DNA from: Parietaria judaica | Taxonomy: Eukaryota; Streptophyta; Magnoliopsida; Rosales; Urticaceae | NCBI GenBank assembly: GCA_954871525.1 | Contig: OX940861.1 | Location: 14,306,842 to 14,370,841 of the forward strand | DNA length: 64,000 nt | Direction of reading: 5' to 3' | Shown: piece by piece, positions 33,651 to 45,817 of the stretch | How the letters are laid out: each line of letters opens with the position of its first letter | How positions within the stretch are numbered: position 1 is the first letter of the stretch | Made by a program: the position numbers and the translations under genes | Notes under the pieces: model-generated | The model's input: only the letters and a program-made list of their open reading frames with translations | The model's database searches: none | Told to the model about the DNA's origin: nothing

Positions 33651-34559
33651 ATATATATATTTAAGAGAGTGGTTGTTATATGTATGATTACACGATCAAA
33701 TGAGTTAGTTTTGTTAATATAATAGCAAGTTGTTGGAAAGAAAATAAGAGAAAAGGTAAGAATATGTTGTGCTTGGACATTGACAGAGAAAGCATAAGGT
33801 GCAAAAGGAATCGGCATAAAGAATAGCCAAGACTGTGGAGTGATCATATCTCATACAGCCTGGACATCAAGATAGGCTTCGCCTTACTATGTCGTTATTC
33901 TAATTTTTGTAGTAATCTCTTTCTCGAAAATGTATACTTGTGGTTATTATAATCGACATATGTTTTATCATATTTTAAGTCACGCGTAACGGAACTAAGA
34001 TATATTTATGAACGCCAACGAGAGATATCGAAAGATCCGAGTAAACAAGAAGTAGCACACTCCTTATGGCTTAAATGCTAAGCAGAATTCGGCAATATTT
34101 AAAATATATGGAGACGAATTTAAAAAATGAAGGGAAATTGCTATAATTTAAAGTACGATGAAAAAGTGCAACAACATGATATTCAGTTGGCATATCTCAT
34201 GACTGATCTTGCTATTATAATATGTTCGGTTGATATTTTAGTCTTTTTAGATGCTTTAACTTTTAATAATTAATAAAGATATTTGCGACAAAAAATATGA
34301 ATTATAGATTCAATTTTTTTTTTTGTTGCAACGATTTATAATGATACAAATTTACGTGAGTATTTAAGGTTTTTTCCCTCCGATAACTCTCTACTGTGAA
34401 GTTTCACGAAATGACATGATTTTGCCAATATTTTCTCTCATTTTGACTTATTTTCTGCGTATTTCTTCAAATTATTTCTATTTAATTTTTTTAATCATTT
34501 ATTATCACCAAAAAGACAAAGTAGTTGGTTGATCTCTTACCTTCGATATGATAATTGAA
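33651..34559. other. AT-rich spacer, no gene seen
   Basis: No repeat family or reading frame of interest was recognised. Confidence 0.4.
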
Positions 34560-34970
34560 CAGTAGATTTTGGACAAAAATAAATGAGTGAATTATGGTGA
34601 AACTGTGCATATCACCGATCTACATTGAGGTTCGTATCCATTGAAGCTAAGATGTAGAGTTATAAGTTTTTAGTTTTACTTATATAAAAAGTAACTTTTT
34701 GAAGGGAGCTCGAGCTTAAATTTTTTGTTTGAAAAAATTGTCTTCCTCAATGTGTTCGTCTTCACATGTATCAGTTAATTTCTCAAGCCAAACACCATAA
34801 CACACTACATCTCATCATGCTCCTCTCTTCTTAACAATTTTCAGTGACATATCACATTAATCATTTGAAAGCTTGAAGAGAAAGATACATAGATTTTAAA
34901 CTTTTGTGTTGACAACGATATTTTTTGACAGTAAGAGTATTTTCAGACTTCAGCTTCAGTAATACATCTT
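34560..34970. repeat. Fragment related to the 37-39 kb palindromic element
   Basis: Contains GGACAAAAATAAATGAGTGA, then TTGAAGCTAAGATGTAGAG, then GTTCGTCTTCACATGTATC and TTTGAAAGCTTGAAGAGAAA. The same sequence of degenerate phrases is found in the units at 37150-38640 and in the right flank at 38860-38975. It appears to be a decayed partial copy. Confidence 0.5.
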
Positions 34971-35229
34971 GATTTTAAAACAAAGTACTACTAACCCGTG
35001 AACTTTGTCCATCTAAATGACAAATATATATAACCATGTTTGTTTGACTTAGTGATAAATGTTAATATAATATTCTCTCTATTATTGCAATATGAAGTTT
35101 AGAAAACGAAACTCTGTTTTTGAGCGAGAGAAGAAAACGAACCTTAGTTTTAGATCGTCAATGCCGGATAGTTTATCGGAAAGAGGAAAGACGAGCGAAG
35201 CTAAAGTGTGTAGCACACTTTCCTTAAAG

Positions 35230-35309
35230 CAGATTCGGTCTCTCACGGTAGTGCTGAGATCGTCGGCCGTGAGAGACGATCTCAGCACTACCGTGAGAGA
35301 CCGAATCTG
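35230..35309. repeat. Perfect 35-bp inverted repeat with 10-base loop
   Basis: Arm 35230-35264 (starting CAGATTCGGTCTCTCACGG) is the exact reverse complement of 35275-35309. The loop is GGCCGTGAGA. The arms are about half GC, in contrast with the AT-rich surroundings, and the region has a CCCTATAAAAAG box on the minus strand at about 35498, so a transcript through the hairpin is conceivable. Confidence 0.95.
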
Positions 35310-36968
35310 ACCGCACTACCGGCGAACAGAACCGTAAGCTCTCTATTACCCACCAAATTTCTAAGACCCTAGAAATTTCGAACCGCAGAGCAAGGGAAGC
35401 GATTCGAAAGAAAAATTTCTGGAAAAAAAATTCTGTGTTTTTTTGTTTTTTTGTGTTTTGGTGTGTCGAAACTAATCAAGCTCGCTGTCTTTTTATAGGG
35501 CGATTTGAGATCCAAAATGATCAACACAATCAAAACGGTTCAGCCATCTTCAATGCCATTTTTGAACGTATGAGCATTAAAGCTCTGTGAACGTTTTATA
35601 CGCTTGTAAATGTACATGAAAACGTTTTGATCTGATTTAATGTGTAATAACACTTTGAAATTTTTCTTATTTGTGTAAAAGCTCATTTGAGCGTTTTCCT
35701 TCAGACCAAATTTCATTTACATTATGCTTATTTTCCAACAGTACACTCACTACAATACTTTTTTTGAGGTTCTGGGTTCAATATTAATGAGACAAATAAA
35801 TTACGATATTTGTAATCTTGGCCGATCATTCCTACAGTCGATAGTGTCAGCATGTTCTAACACTACGAATATACATTGTAATATGAATACACGCGATCTT
35901 GACTAATAAAGTCACTCCATTAAAAAGGCATATATATATATGTACATATTGTATATCTATACACTCGAATTACTCTTTATTTATTATGGATTCTCCCCTT
36001 GACTTTCCGTGCATACTGATGTGTACATGATTGAAATCACAACTTCATGTCGTTGTAAATTGTGGTGGACCGATTTTTCTCTCCCCAATTAAAATAAAAT
36101 AAAGAGGTACGTGGGGTCATCATAAAGACGCGTTAGCAAACAAATAAAGAGATAAATAAGATGAAAAAATAGCCAAAATAAGTTGGAATATAAGGGTGAC
36201 AATTCTGGTCCCTTGTCGTGTTTGTGTTGTTTTTATATTAATTTTATATAAATACATAAAAACCGAGTTAATCACGTCTAATTAATCAATATCGCTTAAT
36301 TATTTTCTATATTAGTAAATGACACATTAATTTTCTTAATTAATATAACTATATATATAAAAAAATAATCTTGTTCATAGTATTATATTTTGGGTCGATT
36401 GAATAATATTTCAAAAAATGAATGTTTGCTGTGTAGAATTGTGTGTTATTTGTTGTGTTCATTCATCTTGATCATGATCGCTAAAATTTGATATATATTT
36501 TCTTAATCGTATCGTATTTCATATTCGGCTCTAAAGAAATACCGAAGGCCATACCCCACTATGTATTAGTATAAACTATAAATATGTATAGTTTGACTGG
36601 TCATATCATCGCAATAGAATAATCAGTGATCAAATCAATCGCATTTCTATCTTTTTTTTTTTACCCAAAGATTCTTTCAACAGCCCAATCACGCATAACC
36701 CAACTTGTGTGGATTCAGAGAAGATAAAAGGTGCTCACTAACTATGTAGATTATATATATATATATATATAATATAGTCAACTTTATGCGAATGAAAAGT
36801 AAAAACATCGAGGATCGGAGATATAGATTCCAGAGTATATGTATAGTTGGCATGAATATGTAATGAATTTCCAATCATCTTTCTCTACAAGTCCTCTCTC
36901 AAAAGTTGGAGAGGTCATTGTCTTCAAATCATCTAATATAATTTAATATACTATATTGTACATAATGC
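35310..36968. other. Spacer with possible minus-strand promoter and SINE-tail remnant
   Basis: Minus-strand CCCTATAAAAAG at about 35498-35487 lies roughly 180 bases upstream of the hairpin. A SINE 3'-body-like segment lies at about 35818-35925 (CTTGGCCGATCATTC, ACATTGTAATATGAATACA, ending in A-rich). (TA)n at about 36753-36772. No host gene recognised. Confidence 0.4.
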
Positions 36969-39207
36969 AAGGAAAATTCATTAGTTATTCGTACCTTGTT
37001 TAAAATTTGAAAATTGGTGATGAATGTTCAAAAATTTAAAATCTAGTGATTTTTACTATTTCCTTCCCAAAATACATTTGCCCAATATATATATGCCCGA
37101 TTTTTTGGATAACCGCCCGAAATCTATATGTACATCTTTCGTATTTTTGACATAACTCACTTATTTTTTATCCAAATTTTATGAAACACCTATGGTTAGA
37201 AAGCTAAGAGATAGATCTACAACTTTTGTGTTTTACGTTTTATAAAACAAGTTCAATAAAAATATGAAATTTCAACAACAACGTAAAACTGGACATCAAT
37301 GTAATGCAAAATATTTGTTTCGAGCAAATTTTAAAATACTTAATGAATTTATTTTTTATGAAACTTAAAACTACAGAGTTGTAGACCTATCTTTTATCTT
37401 TCCAACGGTAGTTTATTCATGAAATTTGAACAAATATTGAGTGAGTTATGCCAAAAATACAAAAGATGTGCAAATCTACTACTAAGTTAGTATGTCCGGG
37501 GTCGGTGTTAGGAGTTTCGAAGTCGGTGTTAGGGGTTCCAAAGTCGGTGTTAGAGGTTCCGAAGTCGGTGTTATCACACTCGAGGTCGGTGTTAGGAGTT
37601 CCGAAGTCAAGTTTTGACATAGAAGATTGCTAATACGAAAGTCGGGGTTTCTAAGACCGAATTCGGAGGTTATAACACTGACTTCGGACACCGATTTCGG
37701 AGTTAATAACTCCGAGCTCTGAGATAAATTGTATAGCTTTCGTATTTTTGGCATAACTCACTCATTTTTTTGTCCAAATTCTATGAATAAACTACCGTTG
37801 GAAAGCTAAGAGATAGATCTACAACTTTGGTGTTTTAAGTTTCATCAGAAAAAGTCATTAAGTATATTAAAATTTGCTCGAAACAAATATTTTGCATTAC
37901 ATTAATGTCCAGTTTTAAGTCATGGTTGAAATTTCGTATTTTTAATTTTTTTTTTTACAAAACTTAAAACATCAAAGTTGTAGATCTAAATCTTAGCTTT
38001 CCAACGGTTGTTTATTCAAGAAATTCGGACAAAAAATGAATGAGTTATGCCAAAAATACGAAAGCTATACCATTTATCTCCGCGCTCGGAGTTATTAACT
38101 CCAAAATCGGTGTCCGAAGTCGGTGTTATAACCTCCGAATTCGGTCTTAGAAACCCCGACTTTGGTATTAGCAATCTTCTATGTCAAAATTTTACTTCGT
38201 AACTCCTAACACCGACCTCGAGGGTGCTAATACCGACCTTTCGGGGCTAAACGTCGACCTCGAAGATTGTAACGCCGAATTCGGAGATACTAACTCCGTA
38301 ATAGATTTGCACATCTTTCGTATTTTAGGCATAAATCACTCATCTTTTATCCAAATTTTTACAAATGAACTACGGTTGGAAATCTAAGATATAGATATAC
38401 AACTTTTGTGTTTTAAGTTTCATCATAAAATTTCTTTAAGTATATTAAAATTTGCTCGAAACAAATATTTTGCATTAAACTAATGTCCATTTTATGTTTT
38501 GATTGACATTTCGTACTTTTAATGAACTCTTTTTACAAAACTTAAACACAAAAGTTGTAGATCTATCTCTTAGCTTTCCAACCGTAGTTTATTTGTAAAA
38601 TTTGAATAAAACATGAGTGATTTATGCCAAAAATACGAAAACTATGCAATTTTTCTCCGAGTTTGATATTGCTAACTCCGACCAGGATCTGCACAATATC
38701 ATATTTTTCCATAACTTACTCATATATTGTCCATATTCTACGATCTAAATATTATTTTGAAGCCAAAAGATGGATCTAAAACTTTGTAGTTTAAGTTTTA
38801 GCAAAGAGCCTTTCGAAAGATGGATCGAAATAACCTATAAGTTCCATCTAAAAACTGTGTTCGTCTTCATATTTTCCGGTGATTTTTCCTCCCCCCTGCA
38901 CAAACTAGCTTTCACGACATTGCTCTGCTCTCAATCTATCTAATGACATATTACCATCGTCATTTGGAGATCTAACTAGAAAAAAATGAAGAAGAAATGG
39001 AGAGGATTTTTGGAGAGGAAAAAATTAGGGGGAAACGAAATGAAATGTGGGGGAGAAGCTGAAATCAAAGGGGTATATGCAAAAATAGAGGGCATGTGTA
39101 TTTTCGTATGCAAACATTAAACATAACTAGTTTTAGAATTTTGGAACATTCATCACTAAATTTCGAATTTTGAGCAAAGGTATGACTAAGTAATGAATTT
39201 TCCCTAA
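36969..39207. mobile_element. 2.2-kb hierarchical palindromic element
   Basis: The ends are inverted repeats of about 100 bases: left GGAAAATTCATTAGTTATTC ... GTGATGAATGTTC, right the inverse with GAACATTCATCACTAA and GAATTTTCCC. TAATGC lies on each side (about 36963-36968; 39207-39212), a possible short target duplication. Inside, the same unit (centred on CCGTTGGAAAGCTAAGAGAT and AGATCTACAACTTTTGTG) occurs alternately direct and inverted: about 37149, 37738 and 38318 forward; about 37345-37460, 37950-38065 and 38530-38640 reversed. Two minisatellite blocks are themselves inverted to each other. Overall it is a large inverted repeat centred near 37.9 kb. No transposase or known protein is encoded. 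Confidence 0.7.
37490..37620. repeat. GTCGGTGTTA minisatellite, left block
   Basis: About six units of GTCGGTGTTAGxxGTTxCGAA, roughly 20 bases each. Both strands stay open through part of the block, giving peptides of VLGVPKS or PNTDFGT repeats, which I regard as a by-product. A reverse-oriented counterpart with CTAACACCGACCTCGA words lies at about 38195-38295. Confidence 0.85.
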
Positions 39208-39215
39208 TGCAATTA

Positions 39216-40101
39216 CAGTAGAACCTCTATAAATTAATATTGTTGGTACCGGCAAAAAATATTATCTTATCGAATTATTAATTAATATATAAATTAATAA
39301 TTTATTACTTTATACATTAATGACGATTTTTTTTTATTAATCAGCTATGATTATATAAACATATTTATTCACAAAATATTATTTGAATTTGTTATATCAA
39401 AAATATTAAAGTATCAATATTAAACATATCAAGAGAGACTATTTTGATTTAAAAGGATTGTATTAGAGTACCAATTCTTTGATCAGCGAGTTGAATTATC
39501 ACAATGAGATGGATGCTTAGTATCTTTTGGGCTATCCGAGAGAAAACAAAACTTCGGAGTTGTTAACAGACGAACAACTTATTGAAGGTATTGTTGGACA
39601 AAACAAAGATGGTGAATTGAAGATGAAAGTACCGAATCAGAGCTCGTTTCACGGAAGGATGAAATTGTAGCGGCGATCACTCTCAACAATTTTTTGCTTC
39701 AACGTGAGAATACGACACCCGACCTTCTTAATGTTCTTCGGAAGTTTAGAGATGAAGTTCAAGAAGACATCAATTTCAAGAAGAAATTTTTTTACTATAG
39801 AATCATATTTTAAGAAGATTACAGATTATTAGTGTAATGTTATCTTTTTATTTAATGTGATTTCATAGTTATTTATGTTATATTTTATTTATAGTGATTT
39901 TATAATTATTTATGTAATTTTTTATATTGAATTATTAATTTATATAATACTTGGGACCTATATACTTTCTATAAAAATTATTATCTTATAAATTTAGCGA
40001 ATTATTAATTTAGCTAGTTAGGCCCGAGTCGGGACCGGACAAAAATATTATTTAATCGCGACTATTAATTTATCGAGTATTAAATTATAGAGGTTCTACG
40101 G
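39216..40101 (+). mobile_element. Pogo-like (Tc1/mariner) transposon remnant
   Basis: Left end CAGTAGAACCTCTATAAATT next to TA; right end inward CCGTAGAACCTCTATAATTT. These are the ends of plant pogo/Lemi1-type elements (family knowledge). The right terminus is slightly mutated. Most of the transposase is missing; only a C-terminal remnant at about 39476-39812 is left. The element sits within 10 bases of the palindromic element's right end. Confidence 0.8.
39476..39812 (+). pseudogene. Pogo-like transposase, C-terminal remnant
   Basis: Plus-strand fragments in shifting frames: ELNYHNEMDA followed by a stop, SELLTDEQLIEGIVGQN, then, one frame over, RKDEIVAAITLNNFLLQREN and LLNVLRKFRDEVQEDINFKK before a stop. 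This matches the tail of pogo/CENP-B-like DDE transposases, where an acidic EQ(I/L)IE region precedes a NNFLLQxE helix. The DDE catalytic core is not present, so it is non-functional. Confidence 0.75.
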
Positions 40102-40356
40102 ATTTGTTCTACGGATTTGTGTGTGTGAGTGATTAGTCTCAGGATATTTTCAAAAAATGCAATAGCGACTACCGAGACTCAATGCATTATACGTTGGGCT
40201 TAAGCTGTATGAAGTAACTTCCTTACGTTTTTCAACCATTTTTTTTTTAGAATTGGGAGTTCCCTAACACTGAATATGAGTGCTAATAAACCCTTATTTG
40301 ATATATACATGTATTTAAAAAGCCATTTTTTTTTTACCGAAGCGACAAGAAATAAA

Positions 40357-40475
40357 TCGCCACAACTAACAAACAAAAACAACATTCAATGAAAAAAGCT
40401 GCCTACAAGCGGCGGATCCACTTAGGTGTGACTCGCCACAACTAACAAACAAAAACAACATTCAATGAAAAAACC
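40357..40475. repeat. Direct repeat of 40 bases
   Basis: CGCCACAACTAACAAACAAA continuing to ATTCAATGAAAAAA occurs at about 40358-40397 and again at about 40434-40473, separated by 36 bases that include GGCGGATCCACTTAGGTGTG. It lies directly left of the TCCGGA-rich element. Confidence 0.85.
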
Positions 40476-40815
40476 TGTAAATACTGAACAGAATCCGGAT
40501 CCGGCATCTGTTTTTTCACATTTCCGGAAAAATCCGGAACCGGATTTTCTCCGGAAAGCAAAATCCGGTTCCGGTTCCGGATTTTGTTCTGTTTTTTTTT
40601 TATTATTATTATTTGTAGTTTTGATCTACGGTTTCATTTCCTTTTTTTGTTTTATATTTGTTTTGTAGGTTTTCTTTTTACTTTTTTCTTTAAAAAAAAA
40701 AAACGGATTCCGAAAAATACAGAAAATCCGGAACCGGATTTTCTGGTTCCGGATTTTTTTAAAAAAAATTCGGAAATCCGGTTTTCCGATTACTGTATTT
40801 ACAGGATTAGGTGTG
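40474..40815. mobile_element. hAT-like element with TCCGGA repeats (tentative)
   Basis: Outer inverted repeats CCTGTAAATAC on both sides, with many AATCCGGAACCGGA words next to them and a T-rich middle. The layout matches the other elements with short repeated words in this window. No target duplication was found, so the superfamily is uncertain. ORFs within are not meaningful. Confidence 0.45.
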
Positions 40816-41049
40816 AGGTGGAGTTTAAACTCTAAACCACTCTTAAAAAAAAAAAAAGGGTACAATAGTACTCTAGTTTGATTTTTTTACTGTAAATTTA
40901 TATAAAATTTTAGTTTAAACACCTCTTTGATTTTAAGTTCTTGACTAAAATTTAAATATAACACCTTCACGTAAAATTTATGGCAAAAAATTAATTCTAA
41001 CTTCACCAGTACGTACGGTAGTTTTTTTATTGTTTCGCCTGACTGTTCA

Positions 41050-41114
<65 letters not shown>

Positions 41115-41998
41115 TAAATTAAGATGTTGGTTGGTGTAAATTGATGTAGAGATACTTTTGGGATTTATGGCGAATGTAGTGTATACGTGTAAGATGGGGT
41201 TGATATTCTGTACTAAAACATGAGTGACCTCAAATATTTTATCAACTAGCTTGGCTTGCCCATAAAAGAAGCATATTATTTCCCTTTTTCATTTGCCATC
41301 CCCACCCTTTAATTCTCGCCCTAAAGTAGAAAGTCATATTTAAGATAACCAGCCATAATCTCACTGAACCTATCAGGTGTCTAATATATATATTCACACA
41401 CCCAAGACCCAAGTTATACTCTTTTTTTTTTTTGAAGGAAGACCCAAGTTATACTCAATTGGGCAATATGGACCAAAATTTTATTTTCAATGATATATAT
41501 TCAAGTACTTTTGCCCTTTAAAACTTTTCTATCTCTTTCTTCCAATTTTTTTTTTCTCTCTCCGAAATTCAAAACCCTAAAAATATCGATTTCATTCTCT
41601 GATCCATTTATGGCGGATGAGCCATCATCAGCGACGGTGACATCAATAGCGCCACAACCTCTGTCGTTGTCGACGACGCTGTTGGGGAACTCGGTGATTT
41701 CGATAATGAACAAGCTTTCGTAATACTGAAACCACAACAAATTTGAACTTTGGTTCATTGAATATGCACAATAAAGTTGAACTTGAGTATAAATGCATCT
41801 AAAAATAAAAATTGAGTCTATACTACTCAGTTAATGCTAGACTTGAATATATACGCCACTATATTAACCCTCTTGTTTTATATATACAGACACACTACAT
41901 CAATTTATATCTTTTTGAAAAAATAAGAACACATTCATGGTGTTCCATTTCACCTCTCATTTTGTCGCCCCCGGCTAAAAAAGAGTATTTCTTTCGAT
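40816..41998. other. Spacer with a long (AT)n and small duplication
   Basis: (AT)n at about 41053-41110. GACCCAAGTTATACTC occurs at about 41405 and about 41442 around a T-run plus GAAGGAA, like a tiny insertion with target duplication. A short frame at 41611 starts MADEPSSATVTSIAPQP, which only loosely recalls copia gag N-termini; I do not call a gene. Confidence 0.45.
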
Positions 41999-42007
41999 TA
42001 TTTTCAA

Positions 42008-43034
42008 GGGTAAATTACGGTGATAATGCACAACATTTAGTCAACATAGGTATTAGGTCCCCAACCTTTTAAAGTGTTAGAAAAAATACACAACGTGCGT
42101 TAACTGTGAAATTTGTTGGTCCTTCTGTCAAGGACGTTAACTTTGTGTTGATGTGGCATTTTGAGCTCGCCATGTGGCCATCGACCCACATCAACACAAA
42201 TTAAGTTAAATTCCTTAATAGAAGGACCAACACATTTCACAGTCAACACACGTTGTGCATTTTTGCCAACACTTAGGGGTGTGCATGGGTTGGATTGGGT
42301 TGACCCGAGCTAAAAACTTAACCCGACCCGATCTTATTGGGTTTTGGAAAAGCAACCCAATCCAACCCAATATTTTTGAAGGCCCAATCCAACCCGACCC
42401 GAAAAACTCTAGGTTGGGTCATTGGACTGAACTATATAAATTTTTTTACTGAATAACACATAAATTTAAACCGTCAATCAATAAAAATAAATTTGATATA
42501 ATGTTTTTAAACATCCTATTAAAAAACTAAACATTATTAAGTCCTAAACATTCAATAAAAAAAGTACAAAACGTAGTTGTAAACTAAACTAAAAACGTAA
42601 TCGTAAACATAAACTAGAAACATAATCATAGACATAAAGTAATAATTAAATATAAAGATGAGACTTTAAGGTTTGTTTACTTTTTTAATCTATGTGTTTT
42701 TACTTACTTAAAATACATCAAATATTTTTTTAAAAAAGTATTAAATTAATTAAAAAGAAAAGCTTCGTTGGGTCAATTGGGCCGGCCCAACCCAATGCAT
42801 CCGGCCCGATCCCAACCCGATAATTTATTCAGGTTGGACCCAACCCAACCCGATATTTATTGGGTTAATTGGGTTGGGTTAGATTGGGATTGAGTTCAAT
42901 TGTGTTGGGTTGAACGGTTGGGTTTGGTTGGTTTTTTTTTTTTTTTTTTGCACACTTCTACCAACACTTTGAAAGGTTGGGGGACCTAAAACCCTCGTTG
43001 ACCAAATGTTGTGGATTATTACCACAATTTACCT
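42008..43034. mobile_element. Mutator-like MITE carrying a nested hAT-like element
   Basis: Left end GGGTAAATTACGGTGATAAT, right end inward AGGTAAATTGTGG. Exact 9-bp target duplications TATTTTCAA at 41999-42007 and 43035-43043. TIRs share 'ggtccccaacctttt' and 'ggaccaac' phrases with the element at 45818. The right TIR is interrupted by a hAT-like element (42274-42960). Without it the element is about 330 bases. Confidence 0.85.
42274..42960. mobile_element. Non-autonomous hAT-like element, TTGGGT repeats
   Basis: Ends TAGGGGTGTGCA and TAGAAGTGTGCA (inward). Exact 8-bp target duplications CCAACACT at 42266-42273 and 42961-42968. Both subterminal regions are built of GGGTTGGGTTGG and the complementary CCCAACCC words. 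It interrupts a phrase of the Mutator-like host's TIR that is uninterrupted in related copies, confirming its edges. Confidence 0.9.
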
Positions 43035-43043
43035 TATTTTCAA

Positions 43044-45520
43044 CTATGAGCGGGGCTAAGAGAACGTAGTTCATTTTAATGTTTAAATTTAACTATATAT
43101 TCTGACAGAGTTTAGCTTCTATTTTCTATTATTTCTAAGTAGACAGTAAAAATATTATCTATTATCATATTAATAAAAAAATATTAGAAAGGAAAGACAA
43201 GTAAAATATAACAGATTTCAAACCAAACTTCATTAAGTTAAGTGAGTTTAATGTTGTACATTTTAAAATTTTACCAAAATAGTAGAATTATATAGTTCTG
43301 TTACAATACGTGTACGCGCATATTTAATCTTATATTTGACCTTATATATATGTGCTCTTTTTATTTTCCTAGTACTCTATTAAATCTATTGTAAACATAT
43401 CGGCTCAACTTTAAGCACATTTTGATATTGAAAGTATCTAATTTTTGACAAATTTATTTGTGGTATATATATATATATATATTATATATTGAGGTCGCGA
43501 TAAGAATAAAAACAATCGCATATACGTTTATGATTTGCATGACCACCGGATATCTCCAAAGTTGATGACCCCTATCTCCAACTTGCCTTTCTTCATCACT
43601 CCAAAAATATATACAATATGAAGATAACTAATTAAATAAATAGATAAATAAATAAAGTATCGGAAATAAAAGTAAAACCAGAGAAAGGCTCGAGCCTTTT
43701 GAGAATAAAACAAAAGGAATCTATATAGATAAATTCTTTTAATGCATCGAACGTGGATGATAAGGATTCTATACATTTTATCACCAGTAATATAAATATA
43801 AATATATTATATAATGTGATATTCTAAGATGCTCCATAAAAAAATATGTTGGGAGATTATTTTCATCCACAACAACCACATAAATAAATGATAAATGTAC
43901 TTTTATCTGCATTTTCGTGCCCAATGATTTGACCCTGCTCAATATACGAACTAAGCTTGAAAAGCAATGCATAAATGAATAAATTGTTTATTTATATAAC
44001 TTTCGGGATATATTAAAAAAAAAACGTGACATTATTGCCTAATTAAGGGTCATGCTCAGGGGCGGGCTCGGGATTACATGTCAGAAGTGGCGAACTGTAA
44101 ACTAAATGAACTATTCTTAATCATTTTTCCCTAGTCTTAAAAAAAAAAGTAGCTCTTTAATTAAATAGTGATTTTATAACTATTAAATATTAAATTTTTA
44201 TATTAATTTTTACGAGTATTTATCAATCATGCTTATATGTTTTTTTTATAACAATGTCATATGCATATACGGATTTTTCAAACGACACATAAACTAAAAA
44301 AAAATTAGCATAAATATTTAATTATATACTAATTAAGTGTATTTTGGTACATTGTTAAAAAAATTAGCGCCAACAATACTCAAAAGTCAAAAAATAATTT
44401 TGGAGTTCAATTCCTAGTGTCTCATTATACATGTACATATAGCACCAAAATTATTGATAATTGAAAATGTATGTTAGTCTCTAACTTAAAAGATGTTCAC
44501 TTGACATGAATGAATTGAACCTCGATATTATTTTTGTGTGTTTTTGGAACTACGGCCGGTAGCAAAAGAGATCGTGAATATAATGGCACACTTGCTATAA
44601 AATTAAATACTAATGCCATAAATATTTCAACATATAAGAAAGAATGAGAGAGACTTCTAAACGACGTGGCTTCGCATAAATCATTGCATGCAAGCTTCAT
44701 GACAGTAATTAGCGCAGTGATACACTAGAAAATAAAATGTACAAATGGAATATCCACTTTATACACACACATATATGTATTATGTATATAATATATTATA
44801 TACAATTTATGAGGCGATAAAAGCATATGGGGGATTCACTTTGTTCCCCATGGTGTATGATAATCCTAATTCTTCATAATTTAATAATAACATCTACAGA
44901 GAGAATACATATTTGAATATAGCATATAGAATGAGTTTACATTCTATTCACATTAATCTATATTCCCTTTAAAAATGTTCAAAAAATAATGATTGTAAAA
45001 ATGTGGCCGAATCTATATTCTCTTTATGTTTCATGAGATTACGGGTGCATTTGTTTACATTAAAGTTGAATCTGAGTATATATGTGAATAATAAGATGTG
45101 ACATAAAAATTTGAATGATAAATAATTAAGTCTGTTTATTTTTTAAGATCTGAATGCAGATTATCTTCAAAGATTTTATAATTACCCTTTTGAACCTACG
45201 CACAACATTTTTCACGATAATTTTACTCTTAAATAATTTTAATTAATAAATAACTAATTTGACTCAATAATATATAAACATATACTCTTCTATTTAATTA
45301 TATATAGCCCCCCAAATATATTTATATGATTAATACTGCATAAAATCTCAATTTTGAAGTTCATACATTCAGTTTGTGTTAAAGACACTAGTTTATGTTT
45401 AGTGCATGTTAATAAAGTCTTTTAAGTTTAAAGTTTAAACTAAAGACTCTAATGGCATAACGAAAAAGGAAAACAAACATAGTCAAAGAGCAACTATTCT
45501 ATAGAGACTAGAAGCTATTA
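43044..45520. other. AT-rich spacer with one Tourist-like end
   Basis: About 2.5 kb without recognisable genes. (TA)n at about 43464-43480. GGGTGCATTTGTTTACATTA at 45052 matches the Tourist-like terminus; the ATTCAGATCT-type words follow, but no partner end was found. Short ORFs here look random. Confidence 0.45.
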
Positions 45521-45529
45521 TTATTATTA

Positions 45530-45805
45530 GGGTTAATAATAATAATCAGCCTCGTTTACGACAAAACAACGAATTAAACCCCTAATAAACACTATTTAAT
45601 ACAACTAATTGAACCCCTAATGATTACACTTAACAAAACAAATTTGTCCAGGTGGCCAGAGTTAACCGGTAAGTTAACGGCGTTACGAGAATGGAGTGGT
45701 CAACTCCCTAAATGCGATTTTGGGTATTTTTGCCACCACTTTTAAACTTTGGGTACACGAGGGGTTCTTTGACTAAACTTTGGGTATTTTTGCCGTCATT
45801 AACCC
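45530..45805. mobile_element. Mutator-like MITE (276 bp) in a TTA tract
   Basis: Begins GGGTTAATAATAATAATCAG and ends with the family's right end (AAACTTTGGGTATTTTTGCC, then GTCATTAACCC). TTATTATTA lies on both sides (45521-45529; 45806-45814), 9 bp, though in a repetitive tract so less informative. Related in its right half to 46685-47591. Confidence 0.65.
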
Positions 45806-45817
45806 TTATTATTATTA

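Noticed and set aside
37417..37754. Overlapping ORFs with PNTDFGT / VLGVPKS repeats as a repeat protein gene
   Set aside because: Both strands are open only because the 20-bp DNA unit has a length and composition that avoids stops. The sequence is part of a palindromic repeat, with no start context, promoter or family match.
41490..41723. Copia gag start (MADEPSSATVTS...)
   Set aside because: Only a short Ser/Thr-rich stretch resembles gag N-termini; no downstream gag, LTR or primer site was found.
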